Shown here: positions 22,266 through 33,479 of the stretch, in pieces
How positions within the stretch are numbered: position 1 is the stretch's first letter
How the letters are laid out: the number at the start of each line of letters is the position of its first letter
Assembly (NCBI GenBank): GCA_030765055.1
Contig: CM060952.1
Span: forward strand, 80,976,664 to 81,040,663
Origin: Mantis religiosa
Taxonomy: Eukaryota > Arthropoda > Insecta > Mantodea > Mantidae
Direction: 5' to 3'
DNA length: 64,000 nucleotides
Position numbers and translations under genes: made by a program
The notes under the pieces: generated by a model
What the model saw: only the letters and a program-made list of their open reading frames with translations
Databases searched by the model: none
Told to the model about the DNA's origin: nothing

Positions 22266-23451
22266 GATGTAGGATTTGGATGGAATACGATACTAGCTTA
22301 TGATATAACTGCTTCATCATGGAAGGAGAGAGAGATAAATGTTTTGTTGAGATAAAAGACAGCTGCGAATAGCTGCTCCAATATCGATGTTTTGTGTCAC
22401 GTGTTAAACGTTGAAGCAGAGGTTAACAACACTTGAATCATCATTAATCACCAGCCAAACAATAATTATCATTTCTTGTGCGTAGCTATTGTGTGATCCA
22501 ATCTGTGATGAGTGCCAAGCATGGCATGCAAAACATCTGCGTTATTGACTGGACTAAAACTGGACTTTTTGTTTGGCCCATGGATCGACCGACATCTCGC
22601 CTCAAACTCTCTGTAACGAAACAAAGCTACTGTATCGGGTATTTCAGCTAGTAACAAAGTAAAACAAGGCTACTGTACAAGTGTAACCTAAGTCTAAATG
22701 TTGTAGAGATAAACCGTCAAACTGCGGACAACGTCGGCTATTTCAGCTAGTAACAAAGAAACACAAGGCTATTGTACAAGTACAACCTAAGTCTAAATGT
22801 TGTAGAGATAAACCGTCAAACTACGGACAACGTCGGCTATTTCAGCTAGTAACAAAGTAACACAAGGCTACTGTACAAGTGTAACCTAAGTCTAAATGTT
22901 ATAGAGATAAACCGTCAAACTACGGACAACGTCGGGTATTTCAGCTAGTAACAGAGAAACACAAGGCTATTGTACAAGTACAACCTAAATCTAAATGTTG
23001 TAGAGATAAACCGTCAAACTACGGACAACGTCGGGTATTTCAGCTAGTAACAAAGTAACACAAGGCTATTGTACAAGTACAACCCAAGTCTAAATGTTGT
23101 AGAGATAAACCGTCAAACTACGGACAACGTCGGGTATTTCAGCTAGTGACAAAGAAACACAAGACTGCTTTACAAGTACAACCTAAATCTAAATGTTGTA
23201 GAGATAAACCGTCAAACTACGGACAACGTCGGGTATTTCAGCTAGTAACAAAGTAACACAAGGCTATTGTACAAGTACAACCTAAGTCTAAATGTTGTAG
23301 AGACAAACTTTCAAACTACGGAAAACGTCGGGTGTTTCAGCTAGTAATAAAGAAACACAAGACTACTGTACAAATAGATCCTAAGTCTAAATGTTGTAGA
23401 GATAAACCGTCAAACTACGGACAACGTCGGGTATTTCAGCTAGTTACAAAG

Positions 23452-23812
23452 TAATACAACGCTGGGTCAGACTGAAAAATGCAATGCCATAGTCGGGATT
23501 TGAACCACGGATCTTCTGGTCTCCGTCCAGCCGCTCTAACCATTGAGCTACTATGGCCAACGTGCCGATATGACATTAAATTCTCCAACTGACTCGTATT
23601 TTTCCCGGTTAACCACTTAGGAGTTCTCAAACACAATGGCCACTTACAACATGTAAGTACTTAAGGCCCGGGTTTTATAGTTAACCACTATTAAGTACAA
23701 TTAATAGAAATTAATTGTTCTTTCACACTGGCCGTGTGTAGGCTAAATTGTGGGGATTTAGCTTACACACGGCCAGTGCGAAAGAAAAATCTATTTCCAT
23801 TAATACAAGGCT
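23452..23812. mobile_element. Foldback tRNA-bearing element, copy 2, inside the satellite
   Basis: The 337-bp element (23464-23800) is flanked by 'taatacaacgct' (23452-23463) and 'taatacaaggct' (23801-23812), a 12-bp duplication of satellite sequence with one mismatch. The layout equals copy 1: left end 'gggtcagactgaaaaatgc', antisense tRNA-like domain (about 23484-23558), shared middle ('aaattctccaactgact', 'taaggcccgggttttatag') and terminal foldback. The arms at 23703-23748 and 23756-23800 surround a 7-base loop. Unlike copy 1, the loop lacks the inverted left-end sequence. The satellite resumes in phase on the right apart from a short extra segment. Confidence 0.85.
23484..23558 (-). other. 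tRNA-like domain of foldback element copy 2
   Basis: Minus-strand tRNA-like fold with a perfect acceptor stem GCCATAG/CTATGGC, D-arm 'gctcaatggttagagc' and B box 'ggttcaaatccc'. It is nearly identical to copy 1 but differs in the anticodon loop and T-stem. It looks like an internal pol III promoter in a mobile element, not a tRNA gene. Confidence 0.6.
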
Positions 23813-24195
23813 ATTGAACAAGCCTAAGTCTGCAACCTAAGTCTAAATGTTGTAGAGATAAAGCGTTAAACCACGGACGATGTAGGCTATTTCAGCTAAT
23901 AACAAAGAAACCCAAGGCTATTGTACAAGTACAACCTAAGTCTAAATGTTGCAGAGGTAAATCGTCAAACTACGGACGACCGGTATTCCAGCTAGTAAAA
24001 AAGTAGCACTGGACTATGGACAAGTAGAACCTAAGTCTAAACGTTGCAGAGATAAACCGTCAATCCACGGACAACGTCGGGTATTTCAGCAAGCAACAAA
24101 GAAACACAAGACTATTGCACAAGTACAACCTAAGAAGGTATAAATGATGTAGAGATAAACTGTCAAATAACGGACAATCCGGAGGTTTTCAGATA

Positions 24196-24765
24196 ATTTA
24201 ATAAATAATGCGGAGAATGAAATAAATTAATTCTTTGTGGAGTGTAAGTACTTATCGTGTAATGTACACGTTAAACCAGATTTACAAGTTTGAAATATTG
24301 AAATGGAATTTCTGTGCAAAAGTTTGATATTCAACTGTAAGGTGAATCACGCAATCAGCTCCCTGCAATTACAAGCAGCACCTAAGACAAGAATTCCAAA
24401 CGTTGTTCCTGACGCACGTGACTTGAGTACTGACGATACTGCGACGTCATTACCGACGCTTCTCCCATCTCGAACTTAACGATTGATTTCTGACGCTTTA
24501 ACGAGAACCTTCCGTCTCTGACAAGATCAAAACGTATCTGTACTTACAGCTATCTAATCTCTGTGATGTATTTCTTTTTTGTCTACCACCTGTAAATTCA
24601 CGTTTTGGGTGCTGCCTGAATAAAATAAAAAAAGGTCACCTTTACTCTTTCTTGCACGTACGTACAGAGATAGGTAATGGAAGATTTGGACTCTACCCAT
24701 TACCACGATCTCAAAGTTTTCCAAAAATACACGTGAATAAATAAATAGATCTTTGCTTCCAGCAC
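24196..24765. other. Unassigned sequence
   Basis: Between the satellite and the mariner element. No supported feature. Confidence 0.4.
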
Positions 24766-24766
24766 G

Positions 24767-25832
24767 TAAGTAGTGGTGCGTAAGTTCGTAGCGTTTTGTT
24801 TCGTGAGTTGATAATCCTATTACAATGGGTTTATTTATCCAATGTGACCTTTTGTGTGAAGTTCCATGATTGTACAGTGGGTTTTCATATCGCAGTTTGT
24901 CATTTGATGATTGTGATTGTAGCTGTGGACGCTAGAACACTGGACGGCCAAGTGAACAATGTGGAACATTTCCGACATATTCTTCTCTTTGAATTCAGCA
25001 GTGGGGTGAAAGCAGTGGAGGTAATCAGAAGCATTTGCGCAGAGTGTGGAAACAATACCATAGGTAATAACACGGCAAGAAAACGTTTTATCGTTTTAAG
25101 GAGGATCGTTTTAACATAAGTTACTCTCCTCGTTCAGGACGACTTATAGGATTTGATGAAGATCATTTAAACGCACAAATCCACGATAATCCGCGTTAGT
25201 GTACCCGAGAACTGGCAAATGTGATGAAGTGTAACCATTCCACCATCGTGTGATATTTGCTTTCAATAGATAAGGACCAAAAATGGTCTAACCCAAAACT
25301 AAAAAATTCAATGGGTTGTCATATGTGTATCTTTTCTCGCTCACCATCAATTGGCTAGTGAACAACAACACAAACATCAACCCGCATCCACATAAGATGA
25401 TATGCATATGGTGAAACAGCGAGGATGTACTGTACAACGAATTGCTTCCCGAGGTGTAATAATCATTGCCGACATTTATGCCAACAACTTAGTCTTGCAT
25501 ACGCAATCGATGAGAAACGACCCGGGGCCTTCAGATTTTCACTTTTTCCTCTCTGTCGAACAACCTTCGGGGAAAATCCTTTCAGGATTAAGATGGGCTA
25601 CGAACATGGCTTGTGGCTTTTTAAACTCAGTCCTGTGATTCGCACAAGCGAAGAATTGATGAATCACCCCAATGTTGGCAGACTGTTGTAAATAGTAAGG
25701 AGAATATATTGCAGATTAATATGTGTGTTACGTGAAGGAAATATTGTTGCTTTACAATGTGTTTTATGTTTAATGAGGTCAGCTGGTTAAAACTTTAAGA
25801 AAACTGGAACGGATTTGCGCACCAACTTGATA
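24767..25832 (+). mobile_element. mariner-family element with both terminal repeats, internally deleted
   Basis: The left end at 24767 ('taagtagtggtgcgtaag...gcgtttt') and the right end ('aaaactggaacggatttgcg' to 'caacttgata', ending 25832) are inverted repeats of about 30 bp with several mismatches, each outermost at TA. Mariners insert at TA and carry such ends. At about 1,066 bp it is shorter than the usual roughly 1.3 kb, in line with internal deletions in the transposase. A SINE-A begins 11 bases beyond the right end. Confidence 0.8.
24940..25690 (+). pseudogene. mariner transposase pseudogene lacking two catalytic Asp blocks
   Basis: Reading across several frames I see VEHFRHILLFEFSSGVKAVE (HTH region, 24958-25020), NISYSPRSGR linker (about 25120) and DEDHLNAQIHDNPR (25157-25198). 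Next come TRELANVMKCNHSTI (25206-25250), ICVSFLAHHQLA (about 25324-25360), and ICIW followed by a stop at the second Trp (25399-25413). VLYNELLP, CQQL and IDEKRP follow, then GPSDFHFFLSVEQPSGKILS (25525-25584), which keeps the third Asp. The 'TGDEKW' and 'HDNARPH' blocks carrying the first two Asp are missing. Stops and at least three frame changes confirm it is dead. Confidence 0.85.
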
Positions 25833-25842
25833 ACAGAGAGTT

Positions 25843-26050
25843 CGCCTCTGTAACGTGGTGGTAGCGTGTCTACCTCACGATCAAGAGGTCCCGAGTTCGA
25901 ATATTGGTCAGGGTATGTTATCTGGATAAGGTGATTTCCGAGGTTTTCCTGAAAGATGAATATCGAGTAACTCTAAGCTCTATGGACCCTGGGTTCATTT
26001 GAGCATCATTTCATACATCGTCCGATGTCTTAACGTTGGACGTAACTTAC
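25843..26050 (+). repeat. SINE-A, full length, next to mariner end
   Basis: Plus-strand copy starting 'cgcctctgtaacgtggtgg' with the A-box-like region intact. B box 'gagttcgaatattgg', body 'gttatctggataagg', and 3' end 'catcgtccgatgtcttaacg' then 'cgtaacttac'. Flanks 'taacagagag' and 'taacagaag' may be remnants of a target duplication. Confidence 0.92.
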
Positions 26051-26224
26051 AAAAATGTAACAGAAGTATTCATTCCACCTAAAAATTGGATACCGATATT
26101 TTTCTCTTAATACATATTTTGAATGGCCAAGAATGAATAAATAAGTCAATTTAAGAAAATGAAGCATTCCAACTATGTTGGAAAAATGTTTGAAACCTTA
26201 ACTTTGCAAAGAAAAGTCTTAATG

Positions 26225-26640
26225 ATTTTGATTAAAATAGATCATGCTTAAAATTTTTATGAAAAACTAAATGCATATCTTGAAATTTTGGGAATCTTGA
26301 TTCTAGATAGTCAAAATCTTAATAATAAAAATTTGTATATCTCGCACAATTTATGTCAAATACGTAATCTTTTATGGAGATAATCACTTTCAAGACATTT
26401 CTTGTTATTGCTTTGAATTTTCAAATACTAAGAATAGTAGCTTGACCATGCAGAAAGAAAATTTCAAAGCAATCACATAACAACCAGCTTCCAAAATCTG
26501 CTATGTTCATCTAGTTCTATCTTACCTGCAATAAAATCAGTAATAACTTATTTTGATTAATATAAAAGAAGTAGGCGTTTGTAATAAGTTTGTACAAGAA
26601 TAGAGAAACTACATTTGAATTTAATGCATCAGACACATTT
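26225..26640 (+). repeat. ARF copy
   Basis: Ordered ARF words: 'gattttgattaaaataga', 'ctaaatgcatatcttgaaa', 'gtatatctcgcacaattt', 'catttcttgttattgcttt', 'aaagcaatcacataacaacc', 'aaagaagtaggcg' and 'gtacaagaatagagaaac'. It starts just beyond a SINE-A. Confidence 0.6.
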
Positions 26641-28050
26641 TTAAATTATATTGATATAGAATATGTAAATTAGAATTTACTTTTGTATTTCAGTAACTGA
26701 AGAACTTAGAATCAATATGGAAATTATGTTAAGGGATTGAGAGCGAACTGACTGAACAATGAAAGTGAACCAATAATTGCGTTATGAGTCCAACAATCAG
26801 GGCGGTGTGCTACCACTCAGTCAGATCCTTTGACACAGGTAGTCCTAGATACCCACTCAGTCACTAATCCGATGTGTCTCGTATCAAAGGATGTCCGCTT
26901 GTATGGCTTGATCAACATCGCCGTATCAAACGGCTTCATGCTCCATTGATAATGCCCTCTGAATGCTCCAGTAATTACCTAATCATACATCTCAGTGACA
27001 ACTTTCTGACAAGGTGACTTTAATGAATGGGTAAGAAATGAGGCGTTACTTCAAAGTTGTGGAGGTATATCTTCAGCACATAATCGAAAACTATTCACCT
27101 ACATTCTCTGAAAATGTCCGAACGACATTTTTATGCTGTTTTTCTCTTGTCTGTGTAGCCGACATTTTAAAATAAGATCAGATCGTTTAACGTTTTAACG
27201 TCGATATAAAAATGTAGCACGGTGTTATCGTTCATGATAATAATGTGACTTGTCACTTATATACCGTAATATTTAACGGGAGGTAAGATCTGGCCAGTCG
27301 GAAGATAAACAAGATAAGTCCCGCGCTCACCCAGCGTAAACGCGACAAAGATCTATAACTTTCTGGAAGTTTAGACACCTCGAACGTTCAGGAAGCCAGT
27401 GTAATCTTCCTACAAACGATCTACACCTAGCACCTCGACCTGCAATTGGATCTATTGTGTTTGCAAATGACAGGAACAAATGACAGAAACTGCAGAGACG
27501 TATTCTAACTGCAATTAATGCATTTGTTCCTCTAGTATTGTATACTGCATATGTTACATGCCTCTACAATACATGATTAAGGTCCACTTGGACTATTATT
27601 TATATTCTAATGTATTGAATTATAAAGTTAAACGGTATCAATGCCTTTTTTCGATCGAGTATGTGAACGACTTGCAATGAATGCTGTGTTACTGCAAAAG
27701 ACTGGAGGTGTATTGTGTTCGACACTCAGCGGACGAACCGTTCGCAAGAAGAGGAAACGTCGGCCGTATTTCGTTACACTGCACGTCACGTAAGAAGTGG
27801 AACTATTTCATATTAATGAAGTAATTATTCCAATGTTGGTCATGTGGGAGCTGTTACAATGACAGAGATATAGTTGGTTTTGCGAGATTTTGTAGACCTT
27901 ACATAAAAGTAAATAATTGTGTGAAATAGATTGGAATTTCTAAATCTTCCTTACACAGTAATTTTGCTCCTGTGTTGAAGGTTATATGTGCCAAAATTGG
28001 TAGAGACCGGTGTGACGGTGTATAAGCCTCTAAGGAACACACACATACAC

Positions 28051-28053
<3 letters not shown>
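26641..28053. other. Unassigned sequence
   Basis: No gene or window-wide repeat recognised in 1.4 kb. It is the longest stretch here with mixed base composition and no obvious transposon signature. Confidence 0.4.

Positions 28054-28144
<91 letters not shown>
28054..28144. repeat. (GA)n microsatellite
   Basis: About 91 bp of uninterrupted GA on plus, preceded by a short CA run ('acacacacatacac'). The open frames over it are translated dinucleotide repeats. Confidence 0.98.
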
Positions 28145-28148
<4 letters not shown>

Positions 28149-28799
28149 TCCTCTATGTACATTTAGATAGCGTTTGTTACAGGAGGCTGAAGCGTGGATC
28201 GCCATATTGAAATTCCACACCCTTTGCACGAGAAACAAAAGAATGGCGACTTTCTCTTTCTCCAACTACTGGGTACGTGGTAGAGAAAGTAAAAGTGCAT
28301 TTTATTCATATTTTAATGATCGTGAAAGATTTACTGCCAATTACGTGAGCCACAGAAAGGGATCATAAAACCGAAAGCGATCCACAGCAAATAGTCGTCT
28401 GAAGACAAGGACGGAGAAAGGAAGATGAGATGATATTGGGAGGTGTTATAAATCATGGGGAAAGAGATAAAACCGACGGAAGAGAGTGGAAACCTTGATA
28501 AAAACAAGAAAGAAATAGGTCCATCAGCAGTAAGCTGTCGAAAACGTGAAAAAGAATGGACTGGAAGACACCTGCCTAGGAGAAAGATAACAAAAGGAAG
28601 ACAAAATCAGTATCAGTTTTTCCTAGCATTGATAAGTCTTTGTCTCTGTCGACTTTGTATCCCTCGCAAATGTATAAAACTGATTCACAAATTTTATATC
28701 AAGAAATCTGATGTGTTTCACTCGCATGACTCTCTACTCTTACAAACTACCTACCCTGTACATGAAATCTTTTTAGTATTTCGATATTCTCAAAAATAG
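28145..28799. other. Unassigned sequence
   Basis: Includes a 114-codon open frame (28455-28799) with a Lys/Glu-rich start and no domain I recognise. Its end overlaps no known repeat. I do not call it a gene. Confidence 0.35.
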
Positions 28800-28975
28800 C
28801 TCTTAAAGGATTTGATTAAAATAACGTATATATGTTTAACATATTTTAATAACAAATGATCTGCAAATAGCCTGAAGTCCTCCTCATTCTGAATAATTTT
28901 TGCTTTTTCACGCCCGGTTATTTAGAATACGTGAAACTTTGCAATCGTGAGAGATGTTTAAAATCGTGACTATTT
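28800..28975 (+). repeat. ARF segment
   Basis: Words 'ggatttgattaaaataacg', 'aacatattttaataacaaatg' and 'gaagtcctcctcattctgaa' match the 5'-middle of ARF. A minus-strand SINE-A begins immediately after it. Confidence 0.55.
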
Positions 28976-28980
28976 TTTAA

Positions 28981-29190
28981 ATTTATATCTTCCGACGTTA
29001 AGTGATATCGGACGCTGAATGAAATGGGTGAATTGATACTCAAATGAGTCCACGGTCTATAGATCTTAGAGCTACTGGACATTCATATTTCATGATAAGG
29101 AAAAAGCCGAAGAAACCTTATCCAGATAACTCACCCTGATCGGGATTCGAACGTGAGCCAAATACAGTAACCCCACGCCACAGAGGCGAG
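28981..29190 (-). repeat. SINE-A, full length
   Basis: Minus-strand copy from 'atttatatcttccgacgtta' to the head 'ccacgccacagaggcgag'. The B-box region is partly lost: 'cgggattcgaacgtgagcc' lacks the usual 'tcgggacctcttga' segment, a small internal deletion. Confidence 0.88.
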
Positions 29191-29366
29191 CTATATATAT
29201 TTATATCAGTTAAACATGAAATATAATTACATGTAAGTGCCTTTTTGCTGTCTTATCAAAGTCGTGTAACTGCGACCTATAAATATCTATCCAGGAGGAA
29301 GGGATTAACTGAAGAAACCACAAACAGCTACAGGCCTTGCGCCACAGAGTCTAAAAGGTCCATATT

Positions 29367-29367
<1 letters not shown>

Positions 29368-29449
<82 letters not shown>
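29368..29449. repeat. (GA)n microsatellite
   Basis: About 82 bp of pure GA on plus. Confidence 0.98.
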
Positions 29450-29452
<3 letters not shown>

Positions 29453-29577
29453 ACGACCGTGCATTGACGTAATTTGCCCGGCATGAAATCTAGAACACCT
29501 GGGAATCGAGAAGAAAACAGATAAATGGTGGAATGAAAATTATGTTGGATGAGAAGCTACCCCAACATTCGACAGAG

Positions 29578-29830
29578 TAAGGAGGTGCAGTTGGTTAGCG
29601 TTGGTGACTCTCATTCAGGAACACGCCGTTTCGATTCCTGCACGGTGACTTGGGGTTTCGGCCACTTACGACTCCTTGTCCTATCACATCGTCTTCCATG
29701 TACTTCCTAGCATTCGCCTACCGACCCATGAAACCGTTGGAAAGAACCCGTGGACCAAGAAGGTCAACTTCGGAAATCCAAACCACGACCTTATGAATGC
29801 GCTACCATTATATACATCCCGCCACGTTAT
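29578..29830 (+). repeat. Other tRNA-derived SINE-like element
   Basis: The head 'gtgcagttggttagcgttgg' fits an A box and 'cgtttcgattcctgcacgg' a B box, about 30 bases apart, followed by a moderately GC-rich body. No second copy in the window, so the class is inferred from promoter layout only. Confidence 0.45.
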
Positions 29831-30184
29831 TATGTTTAAAATGTAAATAGTTGGACTAAAGCCATTTTGCTTAGCACAAACATATAGTAAGGATGATTTC
29901 TTTTCAATTAGGAGTATGTTGGGTGCTTTTTAAATTACATAGCCAGCGAGAGTGACATCGCTCCAAGGTATATAGATAGTAGAGTGATTGATGAGAAGGA
30001 AAACGGCAGATGTCTTCAAAACACACATCAATCATACTGCCTTTTTTCGGCGTCTCTTTTTTAATACGACGTGACGCGCAAATAATACGTTATCGTACCA
30101 GCCGAGGGTCACAAGACATTTTCCTCATTAGCTATCGTCCACCCACAAATTCCTAGTGGTTTTTACTTTAGACAAATACGAATT
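29831..30184. other. Unassigned sequence
   Basis: No supported feature. Confidence 0.35.
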
Positions 30185-30670
30185 GTTGCACTTGCATTAC
30201 TTTCTCTCCTCTTGTACAAATGTGTATTTCTCTATATACTCCATCTTAATCGAGATATGGGAATACAGTTGATTTTAAATAAGTCAAATGTTTTAAAGTA
30301 CTGATCACTATGTGGTACTTTTGACATTTCTTTCTCTTTATATGCAAAAGAGATAAAAAGTTAATGATTTCACATTTCTCACAAGTATCGGAACTTCTTT
30401 TTACCGGAAACTTTATCTCTTACGGTGTATTTATAAACAAACTTATCCACAATATCCAGACCTCTGAAGCTACTTCCAGAAAATTCAAGATACGCGTTTC
30501 ATTTGACATGAAAATGTGTTAAAACGTACGGTATTTTAATTAAAATCATTAGAGACGTTTTTAAGAAAGAGAATATTTTCGAAAAATAAACCATGTAGAG
30601 GATAGCCTGGGTGGAAGGATTTTCTTGAAAATCGTGTCGCATCCTTCGAAGATGGTAAACTTGAATTACG
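30185..30670 (-). repeat. ARF copy
   Basis: Minus-strand copy with 'cttgtacaaatgtgtatttc', 'gggaatacagttgattttaa', 'ctttatctcttacggtgt', 'gacctctgaagctacttcc', 'tgacatgaaaatgtgttaaa' and the 5'-end words 'ggattttcttgaaaatcgtg' and 'catccttcgaagatgg'. It spans nearly the whole unit. Confidence 0.6.
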
Positions 30671-30950
30671 ATGTTTGGAATCTAATCGACTTCATCAATC
30701 AGTTATGCTATTTACACAACACACAAAATTGAGCCGTTCTGTAAAAAACTCAAGCTACTAGGATCACGCTAGAGAGATTTCTAAATAATTAACAATGGGA
30801 CGCGAAAAGTGATTCCAGAGGACGCTGAACGTTTAGCCGAAGCGTTTTCTCTCTGTCCAGGTGACACGTACGTATAGCTGGTTAAATTACGATTTATGTG
30901 GGCCACTTGACTTTAACGATGATTTGTGCCTACATCGTATAGCGTATAAT

Positions 30951-30953
<3 letters not shown>

Positions 30954-31021
<68 letters not shown>
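30954..31021. repeat. (GA)n microsatellite
   Basis: About 68 bp of GA on plus, ending in a short AT run. Confidence 0.98.
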
Positions 31022-31023
<2 letters not shown>

Positions 31024-32049
31024 TATCTAGACGCAATAAATCTAGGGAAGACGGGGGACGCCACTCGATGGTGTTGAAAACCCCACCTCCACGTGGCCAC
31101 CATTAAAAAAAACCTTTTGTGATACATTCACATGGCTGACTCCACTCACTCTTCCACTTCAGAAAGATACAGCATCTAAAGCGATGGTCCAGGAGTAAAG
31201 AAACGAATTAGACCACTGGGCCGCTACTAAATCCATGGACTTGTTACATTCATTCTCTACCCGTGCGTCCGTACTGCTGGCAGGTTGTATAAAACCTGAA
31301 GGTTTTTGCTGCGAGCCCCCTCGTTAAGGGTTTTACCGCAAGTAGGGTTTATTTTTAAAAGTAATTTGTCTGGTGGTATGGCTATGCGATTGAAATTTTG
31401 ATTGTGAGGCAACACTTAGGTTCATACGGGTGTAAGGATGAATGCACCCTGTTGTTTTTGTTTCAAAATTTAGTAATTTGGGTTGATATTTTGATGTCAA
31501 ACAACTTGGAAAGATTGTGTGGAGCTGAGCTACAGCTGCTGTTAGGATTAGCTCCGTTGTTATCTCGGGTGCCCGCAAGCCATGCGGGGTACCCGGAACA
31601 GCCTAAATCGGCGTCTAGTGTGGTCATAATCTCCAAAAGTTCTAACTAAAGCGTTTGTATGAGATCGTAAAGCAGCGTAGAATTTTGATACCCGAGGCCT
31701 AGTTTCGTCCATTACATATGGAAGACCGAGACTTCGTGAAGCAACCTATTCTCTACCCGTCGTTCTTTAAACGCCCAATTCTTCTAGCCATTTCAGGCTA
31801 GTTTGGAAATGAGGCGCCGAAAACCATAAGCGTATAAAACACAGAAAAAGATTTTAAGAAAAATAGATGTATGTTAAATCAAAGTAGGTAATGCACTAGT
31901 CTCATAAGTTTGATGAGGCTTTAATCGAGTGCAAATATTCTATGAAAAAATAATATACCTACTTTGTTATGAAACTTCGGTTAATTATTACTCTCCTCCT
32001 CCTCCTCCTCCTTCTCCTTCTCCTTCTTCTTGTGTGATTTTTCTCTACT
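31022..32049. other. Unassigned sequence with a GC-richer block and CTC/CTT run
   Basis: 31270-31640 is less AT-rich and contains 'gtgcccgcaagccatgcggg', which could belong to a transposon untranslated region I cannot name. A (CTC)n/(CTT)n run lies at 31991-32030. No gene. Confidence 0.35.
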
Positions 32050-32720
32050 GTTGTATACACTTATTCCTGTATATACTTATATTAGTCAAGATAAACATTA
32101 TCTTATTGCTAGGTTCACGGGAATAAAATCGACTTTAAATGGTAGTCAAATCTTTTAAAGAAATTGTCGTTATGTGATGGCTTTGAAATTATGTTTTATT
32201 TGTACGGCCAAGAGATAAGAAAACGAATAACAATTCCCCATTTGAGAAAAGTATAAGGATTGGAAAATTGAGAGAAATAACAAGAAATAGTTTGGAAATG
32301 GTTAACTCCGCAAAAAAGGTATTTAACATATATTGTGTTATAGCATTATATTACATTGTATTGTATTGCGTTGCATTGCATTGCATTGCATTACATTACA
32401 TTATATTACATTGTTATATTTTTTTGTAGCAAGATTTTGTCTATCCTTAAGAGTTTAACAGTTATACAAAATAATTTCAGAATATAGAGGACTTACGAGG
32501 ACATTTCGATATACATTTCAACTGTCACAAAAATATCTTATACATACGGTATTTCAATCAAAATCTTAAGACATTTTAAATGAATTAAAAATTTCAAAAT
32601 ATTTTTTCATCTAAAGGATAATTTGGACTTAAAGTATTTTAAAACTTCATGTCGTATCTTTGAAAAACGCTGAACTTAACATTTAACTTTGAATATAACC
32701 AACCAACTTTTCGTTTTTGT
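32050..32720 (-). repeat. ARF copy, long
   Basis: Minus-strand copy running from 'tagtcaagataaacattatc', through 'cacgggaataaaatcgactt' and 'gttatgtgatggctttgaaa', to the 5'-end words 'aaaacttcatgtcgtatctt' and 'acgctgaacttaac'. A pentamer microsatellite has expanded inside it at 32344-32414. Confidence 0.62.
32344..32414. repeat. (ATTRC)n pentamer microsatellite
   Basis: Imperfect repeats of 'attgc', 'attac' and 'attgt' (for example 'gcattgcattgcattgcatt'). Confidence 0.85.
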
Positions 32721-33479
32721 GTTTTCACAAACAGAAACATAGCTACACATACTTTATATGCTTTTATTTTTTATTTAAGGGAGTTTGAAGACGTAATAAA
32801 TTAATATAAGTTTTCAAAAGCGATCAGTGTATAATGCAAGTTATTAGCCTTATTCACAGATGACAAAAGAGAGCCACAGGATAAACAAATACAATGCTCA
32901 GAGGATCAATTAGTCGCGTTAATTAAATGGAATTTTGAGTGTGCGCTTGCCCCGTAATTTACGAAATTAGTAAAAGTTTGAGCAGTAGAGATTATCTTGA
33001 CCTCCTTGGTTCCTTTGAGATGAATGCGCGCTCTCTTCAATTCCCTACGGCGTCGTTTTACTGGCTGTGCGAAATGTTAGCGCGCTGAGGTCGTTACACC
33101 GTTTCATGTTCATCTCTTTATCTCGTACCGGCCAGCCCACGTACCTACTTCTTTACAACCAAATCTAGCAAAAGTGCCATTCTTTAAAAGATAGGCTCAT
33201 AAGCCCAAATGCTATTCTTTACGTTATAAATACATATATTTCTAAGTATAATGTACGCTAAAATCCAGGCAAAAATTATTATTTTAAAATTTAAGATTTT
33301 TTATATGAATTCTTCCAAAGTATTTACTGTTTACAAAATTACGCATGTCATATAGTTTCCGTCGGTTCCTCTGAAATGTCTCACTAGCTTCCCAAAACAG
33401 AAGACATTAAATCTGGTGTGTACCGTTTGTAAAGATTTATAGAATATTAATTTTAAAGTTATACAGAGCTTCAAACACT
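32721..33479. other. Unassigned AT-rich sequence
   Basis: No supported feature. 33000-33170 is less AT-rich and unassigned. Confidence 0.35.

Larger units (their letters stand above)
22632..24195. repeat. 99-bp satellite array, 12 units, dimeric order, interrupted
   Basis: Tandem array. The word 'gtcgg(g/c)tatttcag' recurs at 22733, 22832, 22931, 23030, 23129, 23228, 23327 and 23426, exactly 99 bases apart. A first unit begins near 22634, and three more diverged units start near 23882, 23978 and 24076. Each unit also holds 'taagtctaaatgttgtagag' and 'aaaccgtcaaactacgg'. Units alternate strictly between 'aaagtaa' and 'aaagaaa' after the tatttcag word through all twelve. The real period is therefore a 198-bp dimer. 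The array is interrupted by the foldback element at 23464-23800. Confidence 0.93.

Noticed and set aside
20430..23558. Functional tRNA genes at 20430-20501 and 23484-23558
   Set aside because: Poor T-stem pairing, atypical residue before the anticodon, and position within mobile elements with target duplications.
22632..24195. CRISPR-like array
   Set aside because: Repeats are 99 bp with no unique spacers, and the sequence is eukaryotic in character. It is a satellite.
27361..27394. Heat-shock element GAAcgTTCagGAA near 27382
   Set aside because: Three units are present, but no TATA box or other HSE-module sequence accompanies them. Likely chance.
28455..28799. 114-codon open frame as a gene
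   Set aside because: No domain recognised. Length is plausible by chance in this window.
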